A DNA stretch of 64,000 bases from Syntrophaceae bacterium UBA6109 (GCA_002428445.1 DIWJ01000012.1:98467-162466); one strand, 5' to 3'; positions 41,934 to 51,265 are shown, numbered from the stretch's first letter. The notes: generated by a model from the letters alone, not told the origin. Program-made: numbers and translations.

Positions 41934-44177
41934 ATGAATAGAGAAAAAATCCCTCTGCTGTCCCTGATGGAAGGCGAGGAAGGATACATTTCATCAATCA
42001 GCGGCGGAACCGCGTTTTCCAGCCGTCTCGCGTCCATGGGGATAGCACCAAGCCTCCGTGTGCGCATCCTCCAGAAGAGCGGCGGCCTGATCATGGTCCA
42101 GGCCGGAGACACCCGTGTGGCGCTCGGCCGCGGCGAGGCGGAAAAAATCCTCGTTGTCCGTTTCCAGCCCGATGACGTCGAGGTGGTATGCAGGGAATGC
42201 CGGCAGGTGCTCGTCGCCCTGGCCGGACAGCCCAACGTCGGCAAATCCACCGTCTTTAACATCCTCACGGGGCTTTCCCAGCACGTCGGCAACTGGCCCG
42301 GCAAGACCGTCGAGAAGAAGGAGGGTTCCCACGTCGCGGAAGGGGTCGAACTGCGCATCGTGGATCTGCCCGGCACGTACAGTCTGACCGCCTTCTCCGA
42401 GGAAGAGCGCGTCGCCCGTGAATTCATCATCCATTCCCGGCCGGACGTCACCGTCCTGCTCGTCAACGCAGCGGCGCTGGAACGAAGCCTCTACCTTCTG
42501 TCCGAGCTGCTTCTGCTGGAGACCCCCGTCATCGTCGGCCTCAATATGCTGGACGTGGCCGAGTCCCAGGGGATCTCCGTCGATGCCGCCGCGCTGCAGC
42601 GGTTCCTGGGTGTTCCCGTCGTCTCCATGGTGGCGACGAAGAATACCGGCCTTCGCGAACTCGTGTCCCGGGTCATGGCCGTCGCCGATGGGAAAGACGG
42701 CTACCGGCCCCGCCTGCCCGACGTCCTCGCCGACCACCGGGAGATCTACGACCGCCTGGAGGAACTGGTCCGGGACATCGTACAGCCGCCTTACGGCAAG
42801 CGGTGGGTCTCCATCAAGCTCATGGAAGGCGATCCGGAAATCGGCCGGCTGATCGAGGAAGCCGCAGCGCCGGCCGTGTGGTCGGAGATCCAGTCGCTGC
42901 TCGTCAAGCACGAGGATTCGCTGCACGCCGTCGTCGGCGGCCGCTACGACTGGATCGAAGAGGCCAAAAGGGCGTCGGTGTCCCGCTTCGAGATGGGCCA
43001 GGTTGTCATGACCGACCGCATCGACCACGTGCTCACGCGGCCGCTCTTCGGAATCCCGATTCTGCTTCTGATGTTCGCGGCCGTGTTCGTCCTCACCTAC
43101 CGCGTCGGCTTTCCCCTGCAGAGGGGTCTCGAGTATCTCGTCTCGTCTTTCGCTTCCTGGCTCGCTCCTCTTCTCGGCAGCTTCCCGCCCTGGATCAAGG
43201 GAGCCCTTCTCGACGGCGTCATCGGGGGCGCCGGGTCCGTCCTGACCTTCCTTCCCATCCTCGTCATCTTCTTCGCCGTCATTGCCCTTCTGGAAGACGT
43301 GGGATACATGGCGCGGGCCGCCTTCGTCATGGACCGCTTCATGCACCTCGTCGGGCTGCACGGCAAGAGTTTCATCCCCATGTGCCTCGGCTTCGGCTGC
43401 AACGTCGCGGCGGTGCTCGGCGCCCGGATCGTCGAGTCCCGGAAAGAGCGGCTGCTCACGATCTTCCTGTCGCCCTTTGTCCCCTGCACGGCCCGGCTCG
43501 CGGTGCTGGTCTTCGTCTCAGCCGCGGTCTTCGGCGAACATGCCGGTCTCGTCGCCTGGGGGCTGCTCGCAGCCAACATCCTGGCCCTCGGCGTTGCGGG
43601 GATGGTCGTGCACCGCATGTTCCTCAAAGGCGAACCCATGCCCTTCGTCATGGAGCTGCCGCTCTATCACAAACCCGACCCGAGAACGATCGGGACCGTC
43701 GTCTGGATCAGGACGCTCTCGTTTCTCCGCAAGGCGGGAACCATCATCCTTTTCGTGTCCGTTGCCGTCTGGCTCCTCGCCTATTTCCCGGACGGCAGGG
43801 TGGAGACAAGCTTCCTGGCCTGGTTCGGACAGTTTCTGGAGCCGTTGGGAAGTCCCCTGGGGCTGGACTGGAAGGTCCTGACGGCGCTCCTGACGAGTAT
43901 CGTCGCCAAGGAAAATGTCGTGGCGACGCTTGGCGTACTCTACGGCGTGGGCGACGAGGGATTGATCAAGGTCCTGCCGACGGTGATGAGCCGCGCCTCC
44001 GCGCTTTCGCTTCTCACCGTACTCATGCTTTTCGTTCCCTGCGCAGCCACCGCCGCCGCCATGAAAGCGGAAATGGAAAATCGCGCCTGGTTTTACAGCG
44101 CCATCGCGGCGACGCTCATCATCTCCCTCTGCGGCGGATTTGTCGCCTATCGCCTGGCGCTCCTGTTCGGCATCTGA
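41934..44177 (+). CDS. feoB: FeoA-FeoB fusion ferrous iron transporter
   Basis: 747 residues. Residues 1-78 form a FeoA SH3-like domain (LLSLMEGEEGYISSISGG, RLASMGI, MVQAGDTRVALGR). A FeoB G domain follows with GQPNVGKSTVFN (G1), VDLPGTYSL (G3) and NMLD (G4), then the Nfeo/Cfeo membrane core with about ten helices including SFIPMCLGFGCNVAAVLGAR and LSPFVPCTARL (putative Fe2+ path Cys). It imports Fe(II) through the inner membrane. Separate feoA is absent, so the fusion probably replaces it. The fold is typical of anaerobic Bacteroidota and Desulfobacterota. Confidence 0.93.
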   Translation: MNREKIPLLSLMEGEEGYISSISGGTAFSSRLASMGIAPSLRVRILQKSGGLIMVQAGDTRVALGRGEAEKILVVRFQPDDVEVVCRECRQVLVALAGQPNVGKSTVFNILTGLSQHVGNWPGKTVEKKEGSHVAEGVELRIVDLPGTYSLTAFSEEERVAREFIIHSRPDVTVLLVNAAALERSLYLLSELLLLETPVIVGLNMLDVAESQGISVDAAALQRFLGVPVVSMVATKNTGLRELVSRVMAVADGKDGYRPRLPDVLADHREIYDRLEELVRDIVQPPYGKRWVSIKLMEGDPEIGRLIEEAAAPAVWSEIQSLLVKHEDSLHAVVGGRYDWIEEAKRASVSRFEMGQVVMTDRIDHVLTRPLFGIPILLLMFAAVFVLTYRVGFPLQRGLEYLVSSFASWLAPLLGSFPPWIKGALLDGVIGGAGSVLTFLPILVIFFAVIALLEDVGYMARAAFVMDRFMHLVGLHGKSFIPMCLGFGCNVAAVLGARIVESRKERLLTIFLSPFVPCTARLAVLVFVSAAVFGEHAGLVAWGLLAANILALGVAGMVVHRMFLKGEPMPFVMELPLYHKPDPRTIGTVVWIRTLSFLRKAGTIILFVSVAVWLLAYFPDGRVETSFLAWFGQFLEPLGSPLGLDWKVLTALLTSIVAKENVVATLGVLYGVGDEGLIKVLPTVMSRASALSLLTVLMLFVPCAATAAAMKAEMENRAWFYSAIAATLIISLCGGFVAYRLALLFGI

Positions 44178-44497
44178 CCGGCGGTTGAATCAGACAGCGA
44201 GTCGAATCCCGGCGGCCGCCGGATGAACGAGCGGCCGCAGTTCAAGCCCCTTCCTTGAGAATCGTATCTCTTCATCGGACACCGGCCCGGCGGGCCGTTG
44301 GAACGGCCGCTCGGTGTCATAGCTGGGATGAGATAACGCCGAGCGCTGCGCGATATAATGGCCTTGACTTTGTTCACGGATAACGTACCCTGTAGTTCCA
44401 TGGCGATATCCATCCGCATCCGCGCCTGTAAACGTCAGCCTCTCTGTCATGATGAGGATATCGCGGTTGTCTTTCTCTGATTCCGGAAAGAAGCTGC
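44178..44497. other. 320-bp gap with repeat and structured RNA-like element
   Basis: Just after feoB a GTTGAATC-A-GACAGCGAG motif (44184-44202) repeats one found after the rubredoxin gene (31764-31782). Further on (44278-44318) GACACCG and CGGTGTC close a 7-bp stem around two small hairpins (GGCCC/GGGCC and CCGT/ACGG), a three-way-junction-like fold. A minus-strand 107-codon ORF across this gap lacks family features. The promoter of the kinase gene must lie near 44340-44470, but I see no convincing hexamers. Confidence 0.5.
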
Positions 44498-46501
44498 ATG
44501 AAGCTACGGACAAAAATACTGCTCCTCTATTCCTGCGGCGCCCTTCTCATCACCGCATTCTCGGCGGGCATCCTCTATACGAAACTCTGGGAGGATCGCC
44601 GGCATTCCATTCAGGAAGACATCTTCAATCAGCTTCAGCACATCGATTTCGCCCTGAATAACTTTTTTTCCGAGCTGGAAAACGATCTCGACAACCTCGC
44701 GTCCAACAAGATCGTCCGTTCGCGGGACGACGGTCATTTCACCAATTTTCTCGAGGCGGAAGAAGAAACCTTCCGGTATGACATCCGGCCGCTCGAACGG
44801 GAGATCGTCGCTATCTTCAATGCCTACCGCATGACGCATCCCTACGTGAATTCCGTGTATATGGGGAGGGAGAACGGCAGTTTTGTCCGATCCCATAACC
44901 GTGAAAGACCCACCCGCTATGACCCGCGCGACCGCCCCTGGTACATTCTTGCGAAGAGGAATCAGGGCAAGGTCGTGCATACGGACGCGTATTCGTCCGT
45001 TACAGCGCCGGACATCAACATCGGCACCGTCAAGGCGCTCGTCGACGAGAAAGGCGTATTCTACGGCGTCGTCGGCGCCGATGTGACGCTGGATGTCATC
45101 TCCCGCTACATCGCCAATTTTCGCGTCAGCCCGGCCGGCAGGATTTTTCTGACGGACGGGACGGGCGTCGTTCTCGCCAGCGAAGACAAGACCATGCATT
45201 TCAAGAATATCCGGAGCTATTCTCCTGAACTCCACAGGCTGCTGGCGGGGAATGGGCACGGGACCGCCTCCCTGGAAATTCGGGGCGGAAGATACTACGC
45301 GTGCTATCAGACCTCCTTCGCACAGAACTGGAAGATCGCCATCCTCATCGCCAAGGAGAATATCGATAAGGAGATCGTGGGGTCCGTCATCATCACCGTT
45401 GTCGGGTTTTCCCTCGGTTTGCTGGTCCTGTCCGCCATCATGCTGATCGGCCTCCATTACGTCATTGTCAAGCCGCTGCACCGTTTCATCGGCGAGACGA
45501 ATTATGTCAAAGCGACATCGAATCTTGACCGCCGCATCGAAATCCATTCCCGGGATGAAATCGGCCAGCTGGCCGCGTCGTTCAACGAAATGATCGGCGC
45601 CCTGGATCATACCCACAGGTCGCTGGAAGCGGCGGGCGAGGAGCTCAGAACTCACCGGGATCATCTCGAGGAACTCGTCAAAGAACGGACCCTGCGCCTT
45701 GCGGAGGCGAACCGGAATCTCTCCACGGAAATCGGGGGGCGCATCAAGAGGGAAGAGGAACTCCGCCGGGCGCTTGCCGAGCTCGCCGCGGCGAAAGAAC
45801 GGGCGGAGGCCGCCGACCGGCTGAAATCCTCTTTCCTGGCGACGATGTCGCACGAACTTCGGACGCCGCTGAATTCCATCATCGGCTTCACCGGCATCAT
45901 CCTTCGCGAGCGCGTGGGACCGCTGAATGATGAGCAGAAGAAGCAGCTGAACATGGTGAGGCGCAGTTCGCAGCATCTCCTCTCGCTGATCAACGATGTC
46001 CTCGACATCTCAAAAATCGAGGCGGGACAGCTGAAGGTGGCGCAGGAAAGCGTCGATCTGCGGCCCCTCATCGAGAAGGCCGTACAAAGCACCCGTCCCC
46101 TCGCCGACGCCAAGGGAATCGAGCTTACGCACAGGATCGCCGTCGATGCGCCAGCCGTCACCGGCGATCCGCGGCGGGTCGAGCAGGTCCTCCTGAATCT
46201 GCTCAGCAACGCCATCAAGTTCACCGAGAAGGGTTCCGTCGCGATCGTCTGCGAGGCGGACGGAGACGCCATCATCGTCCGGGTGATCGATACCGGAATC
46301 GGCATCAAGGCGGAGGATAGGGAGACCATTTTCCAGTCCTTCCGGCAGATCGATTCGGGACTGAGCCGGAAACATGAAGGCACCGGGCTCGGCCTTTCCA
46401 TATCCAAGAAGATCGTGGAACTGATGGGTGGCCGCATCTGGGCGACAAGCACGTGGGGTATGGGAAGCACCTTTGCGTTCTCTCTGCCCAAATACAGGTG
46501 A
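44498..46501 (+). CDS. Sensor histidine kinase with periplasmic dCache domain
   Basis: 667 residues. One membrane helix at residues ~8-25, an extracytoplasmic double-Cache region (~30-295; SVYMGRENGSFVRSHNRERPTRYDPRDRPWY is the characteristic DPRxRPWY ligand loop), a second helix (~300-325), HAMP (~325-380) and a coiled coil. HisKA has phospho-acceptor His452 (MSHELRTPLNSIIGF), followed by a HATPase domain with N box LLNLLSNAIKF, G1 VIDTGIGI and G2 GTGLGLSISKKIV. It senses a small molecule, often an amino or carboxylic acid, and phosphorylates the regulators encoded next. Confidence 0.93.
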   Translation: MKLRTKILLLYSCGALLITAFSAGILYTKLWEDRRHSIQEDIFNQLQHIDFALNNFFSELENDLDNLASNKIVRSRDDGHFTNFLEAEEETFRYDIRPLEREIVAIFNAYRMTHPYVNSVYMGRENGSFVRSHNRERPTRYDPRDRPWYILAKRNQGKVVHTDAYSSVTAPDINIGTVKALVDEKGVFYGVVGADVTLDVISRYIANFRVSPAGRIFLTDGTGVVLASEDKTMHFKNIRSYSPELHRLLAGNGHGTASLEIRGGRYYACYQTSFAQNWKIAILIAKENIDKEIVGSVIITVVGFSLGLLVLSAIMLIGLHYVIVKPLHRFIGETNYVKATSNLDRRIEIHSRDEIGQLAASFNEMIGALDHTHRSLEAAGEELRTHRDHLEELVKERTLRLAEANRNLSTEIGGRIKREEELRRALAELAAAKERAEAADRLKSSFLATMSHELRTPLNSIIGFTGIILRERVGPLNDEQKKQLNMVRRSSQHLLSLINDVLDISKIEAGQLKVAQESVDLRPLIEKAVQSTRPLADAKGIELTHRIAVDAPAVTGDPRRVEQVLLNLLSNAIKFTEKGSVAIVCEADGDAIIVRVIDTGIGIKAEDRETIFQSFRQIDSGLSRKHEGTGLGLSISKKIVELMGGRIWATSTWGMGSTFAFSLPKYR

Positions 46502-46506
46502 AGCAC

Positions 46507-46902
46507 ATGAAGGGAAGAATCCTCGTCATCGAAGACAATGAGCAGAATCTTTATCTCATCAAGTACATCCTCGAAGACTGTGACTTCGAGGTCTTCTCCG
46601 CCGCGGACGGAAGGGAAGGGATCGGGCTGGCGGCCTCGCTCCGGCCGGACCTGATTCTCCTGGACATTCAGCTGCCCGTCATGGACGGGTATGCCGTCGC
46701 TCAAAATCTGCGGAAGAATCCCGATCTCGCGGAGACGCCCATTATCGCCGTGACCTCCTATGCCATGCCCGGCGACAAAGAGAAGGCCATGGAATCGGGA
46801 TGCAGCGGCTATATTGAAAAGCCCATCGATCCGGACACCTTCGATAAGGAAGTTCAAAGATATCTGTCCGCAAGCCCCCGGGATCGGGAGAAACCATCAT
46901 GA
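46507..46902 (+). CDS. Single-domain response regulator (DivK/CheY-like)
   Basis: 131 residues from ATG 46507; the longer frame reads into the kinase gene. The receiver domain has acidic pocket IEDN, phospho-acceptor Asp53 (LILLDIQLPVMDGY), switch Thr in VTSYAM and Lys in YIEKPID. No output domain: a phosphorelay shuttle or diffusible regulator. It begins 5 bp after the kinase stop, and its own stop overlaps the next gene (ATGA), so the three proteins are made together. Confidence 0.92.
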   Translation: MKGRILVIEDNEQNLYLIKYILEDCDFEVFSAADGREGIGLAASLRPDLILLDIQLPVMDGYAVAQNLRKNPDLAETPIIAVTSYAMPGDKEKAMESGCSGYIEKPIDPDTFDKEVQRYLSASPRDREKPS

Positions 46903-48761
46903 AAAGAATACTGATCGTCGAGGACAATCCCGCCAATCTCTACATGCTGAAGACCCTGCTCGAAGGCGAGGGATTTGCGGTCGATTCAGCGGAAAACGGG
47001 AAAGAAGCCCTCGACATCGCCAATACCCATCCCCCCGACCTGATCATCTCGGACATCCTGATGCCGATCATGGACGGCTATACTCTCTGCAGGCTCTGCA
47101 AATCCCATGAGCGTTTGCAACATATCCCCTTCATGTTTTACACGGCCGAATATACCGAACAAAAAGATGAACACCTTGCGCTCGGCGTCGGCGCCGACCG
47201 GTTTGTCCTCAAACCTCAGGAGCCCGAGGCATTTCTGCGCATCCTGAGGGAGATGCAGGAGGACGGTGCCGAAAAGCAGCCGGCTTCCAAGCCTCTCGGC
47301 GAAGAAATGGAGTTCTTCCGGCAGCACAACGAAGTCCTCTTTCGCAAGCTTGAAAGGAAGATGACGGATCTGGAGACTGCGAATCAGAAGCTTCAAAGCA
47401 CCGAAGAGCAATATCGGCTGAGTTTTCAGAATGCAACGGACATCATCTTCACGACGGACACCCGTCTCAATGTTTTAACCGTATCTCCAAGCGTGGAGAG
47501 AATGTTGGGGTACAAGCCGCAGGATTTTATCGGGCGATCCATTTCTGAGACGGCAAGCACCCTTACGCCGGAGTCTCGTGAACGGGCGGTGGCCGAAGTC
47601 AATTCGATCTTGAACGGTGAAACAATCTCCGCTTCGATTTTTTCGTTTGTCGCCAGGGATGGAACCACGAAGTATGGCGAAATCAGCGGATCACCGATCA
47701 TGAAGGAAGGCAGGATCATCGGCATGATCGGCCTCATCCGCGATGTCACCAAGCGCAAGCGGGCGGAGGATGAACTGCGCCGGACGAATGTGTTTCTGGA
47801 CTCGATTATTGAAAATATCCCGAACATGCTCTTCCTGAAAACCGCCAAGGATCTTCGGTTCGTCCGGTTCAACCGGGCCGGAGAGGAACTGCTGGGTTAT
47901 TCCAGGGACCACCTGTTGGGGAAAAACGATTACGATTTCTTCTCGAAGGATCAGGCGGACCATTTCACGGGGAAGGACCGGGAGGTGTTACGCAATAAGG
48001 TCGCCGTGGACACGCCGGCTGAGCCGATCCAGACCCGCCACAGGGGAGAACGCATCCTGCATACCAAGAAAGTGCCTCTCCTGGATGCGAACGGAGAGCC
48101 GGAATACCTGCTGGGCATTTCCGAAGACATCACCGAACGCAAGAAGGCGGAAGAGGAGCTTCTGAAAACGACGGAGCGGCTGAGACGGTTGCTGGGGGGC
48201 ACGGTGCAGGCGATTTCCATGGCTGTGGAAACAAGAGACCCCTATACATCGGGCCATCAGAGAAGAACGGCCCGGCTGGCAAGGGCGATTGCGGCGGAGA
48301 TGCACCTTGCCGCCGACCGGGTGGATTTTGTCCGCATCGTCGCGACGATCCACGACATCGGCAAGATCGCCGTTCCCGCGGAAATCCTCAGCAAGCCATC
48401 GCGGCTGAGCGACCTTGAATTCCGCATGATCATGGTCCACGCGCAGGCGGGATACGACATTCTCAAGGATGTCGAGTTCCCCTGGCCGGTGGCGGAGGTC
48501 GTTCTCCAGCACCATGAACGGATGGACGGTTCCGGCTATCCCCGCGGTTTGAGCGGAGATGACATCCTGCTGGAGTCGCGGATTCTGGCCGTGGCGGACA
48601 CGGTGGAGGCCATGGCTTCCCACCGTCCCTATCGTCCGCGGCTCGGAATCGACCACGCCCTGGAAGAGATTTCAAAAAACAGGGGGAAACTCTACGACCC
48701 CGAAGTGGTGAACGTCTGCCTGAGGCTCTTCCGGGAAAAGAACTATCGGGTCGAAGACTGA
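46899..48761 (+). CDS. Response regulator-PAS-PAS-HD-GYP c-di-GMP phosphodiesterase
   Basis: 620 residues. Receiver domain with Asp52 (LIISDILMPIMDGY), a coiled coil (~130-165), two PAS/PAC domains (~168-290 and 295-420, each closed by DVTKRK or DITERK), and an HD-GYP domain. The HD-GYP domain holds metal ligands HDIGK (485-489), HAQ, and HHERMDGSGYPRGL (from 538); the GYP motif is intact, predicting hydrolysis of c-di-GMP to GMP. Activity is probably gated by phosphorylation from the adjacent kinase and by PAS ligands. It counters the two diguanylate cyclases in this window. Confidence 0.93.
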   Translation: MKRILIVEDNPANLYMLKTLLEGEGFAVDSAENGKEALDIANTHPPDLIISDILMPIMDGYTLCRLCKSHERLQHIPFMFYTAEYTEQKDEHLALGVGADRFVLKPQEPEAFLRILREMQEDGAEKQPASKPLGEEMEFFRQHNEVLFRKLERKMTDLETANQKLQSTEEQYRLSFQNATDIIFTTDTRLNVLTVSPSVERMLGYKPQDFIGRSISETASTLTPESRERAVAEVNSILNGETISASIFSFVARDGTTKYGEISGSPIMKEGRIIGMIGLIRDVTKRKRAEDELRRTNVFLDSIIENIPNMLFLKTAKDLRFVRFNRAGEELLGYSRDHLLGKNDYDFFSKDQADHFTGKDREVLRNKVAVDTPAEPIQTRHRGERILHTKKVPLLDANGEPEYLLGISEDITERKKAEEELLKTTERLRRLLGGTVQAISMAVETRDPYTSGHQRRTARLARAIAAEMHLAADRVDFVRIVATIHDIGKIAVPAEILSKPSRLSDLEFRMIMVHAQAGYDILKDVEFPWPVAEVVLQHHERMDGSGYPRGLSGDDILLESRILAVADTVEAMASHRPYRPRLGIDHALEEISKNRGKLYDPEVVNVCLRLFREKNYRVED

Positions 48762-48814
48762 AGCTTCCGGGACAAACGACCAGCCGTGGCAGGAATCCCG
48801 GCCGGTCCCCGTTC

Positions 48815-49201
48815 TCAGCTCTTCTTATCCAGGCACCATTTGACCCCTCCCCGGCAGGCCAGGTAGAGGAAGACGAAGCTGTAGAGGGCGGCCAGCTCCC
48901 CCTGGTTCAGCGTCGGAAAGATCTTCGCGCCCAGTTGGAACTTCCAGTGGAACTGGATGTAGGCCACGGCCATCGTGCCGCTGGCCAGGAAAGCCGCTGC
49001 CCGCGTCTGAACGCCCAGCATCACCGCCAGCCCGCACAGGAGCTCGATGAGGCCCCCGAACCAGAGCTGCGAACCCACCGGCGGCTGGGACGAGGCAAAG
49101 AGCCCCAGGATCTTCTGCGCCCCGTGGAATGAAAACATAAAGCCCGTTGCGATCCTCAGCAGGGCATACGAGTAATCCGCATACCTTTCCAGCCATTTCA
49201 T
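48815..49201 (-). CDS. DoxX-family membrane protein
   Basis: 128 residues from ATG 49201, set by AGGAGG six bases upstream. Four helices with the DoxX pattern ALLRIATGFMFSFHGAQKILGLF, GGLIELLCGLAVMLGVQTRAAAFL and AYIQFHW. DoxX-type proteins are small quinone-associated or redox-linked membrane subunits of uncertain function. It is monocistronic and converges on the HD-GYP gene. Confidence 0.85.
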   Translation of the reverse strand: MKWLERYADYSYALLRIATGFMFSFHGAQKILGLFASSQPPVGSQLWFGGLIELLCGLAVMLGVQTRAAAFLASGTMAVAYIQFHWKFQLGAKIFPTLNQGELAALYSFVFLYLACRGGVKWCLDKKS

Positions 49202-49324
49202 GGCGCATCCTCCTGGAAAAAGAGTTTGATCTGAAGGCTTCACGAAAAACAAAATCTATGCACGATGAAGCGGCCTGTCAAACAGCGGCGCGTTTGCCCC
49301 GGTCGGGAAATCCGCCTGACCTTC

Positions 49325-50485
49325 TCAGAAGATCAAAAGGGCTGCGGCGGCACCCGCGAGAACTATGAAAAGGATGTCGATTCCCCCCAGAAGCGCGAGG
49401 AGCGACGCGGCCGCCAGCAGGATCCTTGCAACGTCCCAGGGAACGGCGACGGCGAATGTCACAACAACGAAGAGGAGCAGTCCCAGGAAAGAGGCCAGGA
49501 TTCCAGCCACCGCATTCTTGAAGCGATGCGAGCGCACAAGAATGTCCAGAAGCGGAGCGGCAATCACCAGCAGGACGAACGAAGGCGTGAAAATGGCGAC
49601 GGTCGCAACGGCGGCGCCGACAAAGCCGTACACCAGATATCCGACGAATGTCGCCGTGATGACGATGGGACCCGGGGTGATCTGCCCCAGCGCGATGCCG
49701 TCCATAAAGGTCCTGCTGTCCATCCAGCCGCGGACATGCACGATTTCGTCGAGCATGAGGGGCAATGAGGCAAAACCGCCGCCGAATGCGAAGAGATCGA
49801 CCTTCATCATGAGCAGGGCCATTCCGAACAGATCCGGTTTCACCAGATAGAGGATGCCCATGCCCGCCCCGATCGCCGCCAGCAGGGGCGCGACAAGGCG
49901 TCCGATCACGATGAGACGGATCTTCGAAGGCGGCGCGGCCGGAATCGCCGCACCGCTTCGCGCAATGCCGACGCCGGCGAGGGCGGCGCTGATAATGACC
50001 AGAAAGGGACTGACCGAGAGGAAAAAGGCGGCGGCGGATGCCGTCGCCAGGAAAATATCCCTGCCATTCCTGAGAAGCGGCCTTCCGAACAAAAAAACGG
50101 CATGCCCGACAATCGCCACCACAATGACCTGCAGACCGCCGAAGATCGAGACAACCCAGGGAAGCTCGCGGGATCCGGCATAGAGCGACGAGAGGGCGGC
50201 CATGAGCAGGAATGCGGGCAGGCCAAACCCCGTAAACGCCGCCAGCGCTCCGGCAAGGCCTCCCGCCTTGAGTCCGACGTACGCGGCCACCTGCATGGCC
50301 GTCGCTCCGGGGAGAGACTGGCTGAGCGCAACACCGCGCTTGAAGGTCTCCTGATCCAGCCATTTTCCGCGTTTGACGGCCGTCTCGCCGATATGGGCGA
50401 TCATAGCCGGACCGCCAAAGGCGGTCAGCCCGATACGGAAAAAGGACCGGAAGAGCCGGGAGACCGTTGCGGAATGCTGAGCCAT
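49325..50485 (-). CDS. chrA: Chromate-transporter-family protein (ChrA), two-domain
   Basis: 386 residues with two homologous CHR domains in tandem, each starting with the family motif: FFRIGLTAFGGPAMIAHI with QSLPGATAMQVAAYVG in the first half, and KVDLFAFGGGFASLPLM with GQITPGPIVITATFVGY in the second. About ten membrane helices. Characterised members export chromate by antiport with sulfate, but many homologues have other anions. It lies 29 bp downstream of the NifX-like gene and probably shares its regulated promoter. Confidence 0.9.
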   Translation of the reverse strand: MAQHSATVSRLFRSFFRIGLTAFGGPAMIAHIGETAVKRGKWLDQETFKRGVALSQSLPGATAMQVAAYVGLKAGGLAGALAAFTGFGLPAFLLMAALSSLYAGSRELPWVVSIFGGLQVIVVAIVGHAVFLFGRPLLRNGRDIFLATASAAAFFLSVSPFLVIISAALAGVGIARSGAAIPAAPPSKIRLIVIGRLVAPLLAAIGAGMGILYLVKPDLFGMALLMMKVDLFAFGGGFASLPLMLDEIVHVRGWMDSRTFMDGIALGQITPGPIVITATFVGYLVYGFVGAAVATVAIFTPSFVLLVIAAPLLDILVRSHRFKNAVAGILASFLGLLLFVVVTFAVAVPWDVARILLAAASLLALLGGIDILFIVLAGAAAALLIF

Positions 50486-50514
50486 CGTGATCGCTCTTGT
50501 CTGAAATGCGTTTT

Positions 50515-50877
50515 CTATTTCGTATGGCAGCCGTGCTCATGAAGATTGCAGGCGATCCCGCTGTCTTTCAGTCCGCCCGAGAGCCAGCGTTCGGCAGTCT
50601 CTTTCACATCGCCCGCGCAACCGCGCAGGACCTTGATCCCATGGCTGTCCAGCACGTTTACGGCGCCCTGTCCCATGTTTCCGGCCAGCATCACCTTGAC
50701 GCCCATCTCCGCGAGCGTCCGGGCGATGTCCGATTTGCAGCCGCAGGCAGCCGGAGCGGGAACCACTTCCCTCGAAAGGATTTCATTCCGGTCGCTGATG
50801 GTGAACACCGTAAAGTATTCGCAATGACCGAAGTGTGCATCCACCTGATTCTGACATGACGGTAAAGCAACTTTCAT
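50515..50877 (-). CDS. NifX/NifB-type dinitrogenase iron-molybdenum cofactor-domain protein
   Basis: 120 residues of the NifX/MTH1175 fold: MKVALPSCQNQVDAHFGHCEYFTVF at the start and MGVKVMLAGNMGQGAVNVLDSHGIKVLRG in the core. The tail is Cys/His-rich (CAGDVKETAERWL ... ACNLHEHGCHTK), suggesting metal binding. Such proteins handle Fe-S or Mo clusters and in anaerobes often act outside nitrogen fixation. It is first gene of a unit with chrA, behind a promoter with a dyad operator and a ~145-nt leader. Confidence 0.88.
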   Translation of the reverse strand: MKVALPSCQNQVDAHFGHCEYFTVFTISDRNEILSREVVPAPAACGCKSDIARTLAEMGVKVMLAGNMGQGAVNVLDSHGIKVLRGCAGDVKETAERWLSGGLKDSGIACNLHEHGCHTK

Positions 50878-51265
50878 GATCTTCTCCTTCTCAACATCGT
50901 TTCATCTTTCCGCTGTGTTTCATTCACGGAGATGTCTCCACCCTCAATCCTCAGGGTTTTTCCGTCCGCAGGGACATCGGCGGCCTTCCAGTCCGCCGAT
51001 TCGATGCCCCCCACGACGATTCGCACGTTATAGGCATATGCTCATAATATGTCAAGGAGAAAAATCGCTTGCGCGACGGCATGCGGCGGCCGGACCGGCA
51101 AATTCCCTCCCGCCGATCCGCTCCGCACAGACGAAAGGGACTGCATCATCCATGGGAGAAGACTGAAGATGTGGACAGGACGGTCAGAAAATCCCTGCGG
51201 GAGACGGGGCACGATCGATCCTCGGGAAGAATGCGAACTGCCCCGCCGTCCCCGGCAGATCCGTA
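50878..51265. other. 388-bp leader and intergenic region before the NifX-like gene
   Basis: The left part is the 5' leader of the NifX-like transcript and contains an 8-bp perfect hairpin (50976-50983 with 50993-51000; minus-strand ATCGGCGG / CCGCCGAT, 9-nt loop). The right part (51056-51265) has no recognisable gene. A 50-codon minus-strand frame (51026-50874) is rejected because its GTG lies at the -10/+1 boundary of the promoter. Confidence 0.55.
51027..51055 (-). promoter_or_regulatory. Strong promoter with overlapping dyad operator for NifX-like/chrA
   Basis: On the minus strand TTGACA (51055-51050), a 17-bp spacer and TATAAC (51032-51027). The dyad CATAT-N7-ATATG (51035-51051) fills the spacer, a position typical of a repressor that blocks polymerase. 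Transcription should start near 51020. Confidence 0.7.

Noticed and set aside
44190..44513. 107-codon minus-strand ORF downstream of feoB
   Set aside because: No family similarity; overlaps the repeat-like motif and the kinase start.
49265..49768. 167-codon plus-strand ORF near chrA
   Set aside because: Antisense shadow of the 3' half of chrA with low-complexity Arg/Asp/Gln content.
50874..51026. 50-codon minus-strand ORF overlapping the NifX-like start by ATGA
   Set aside because: Its GTG lies between the -10 hexamer and the predicted transcription start, so it could not be translated from that promoter; no RBS.
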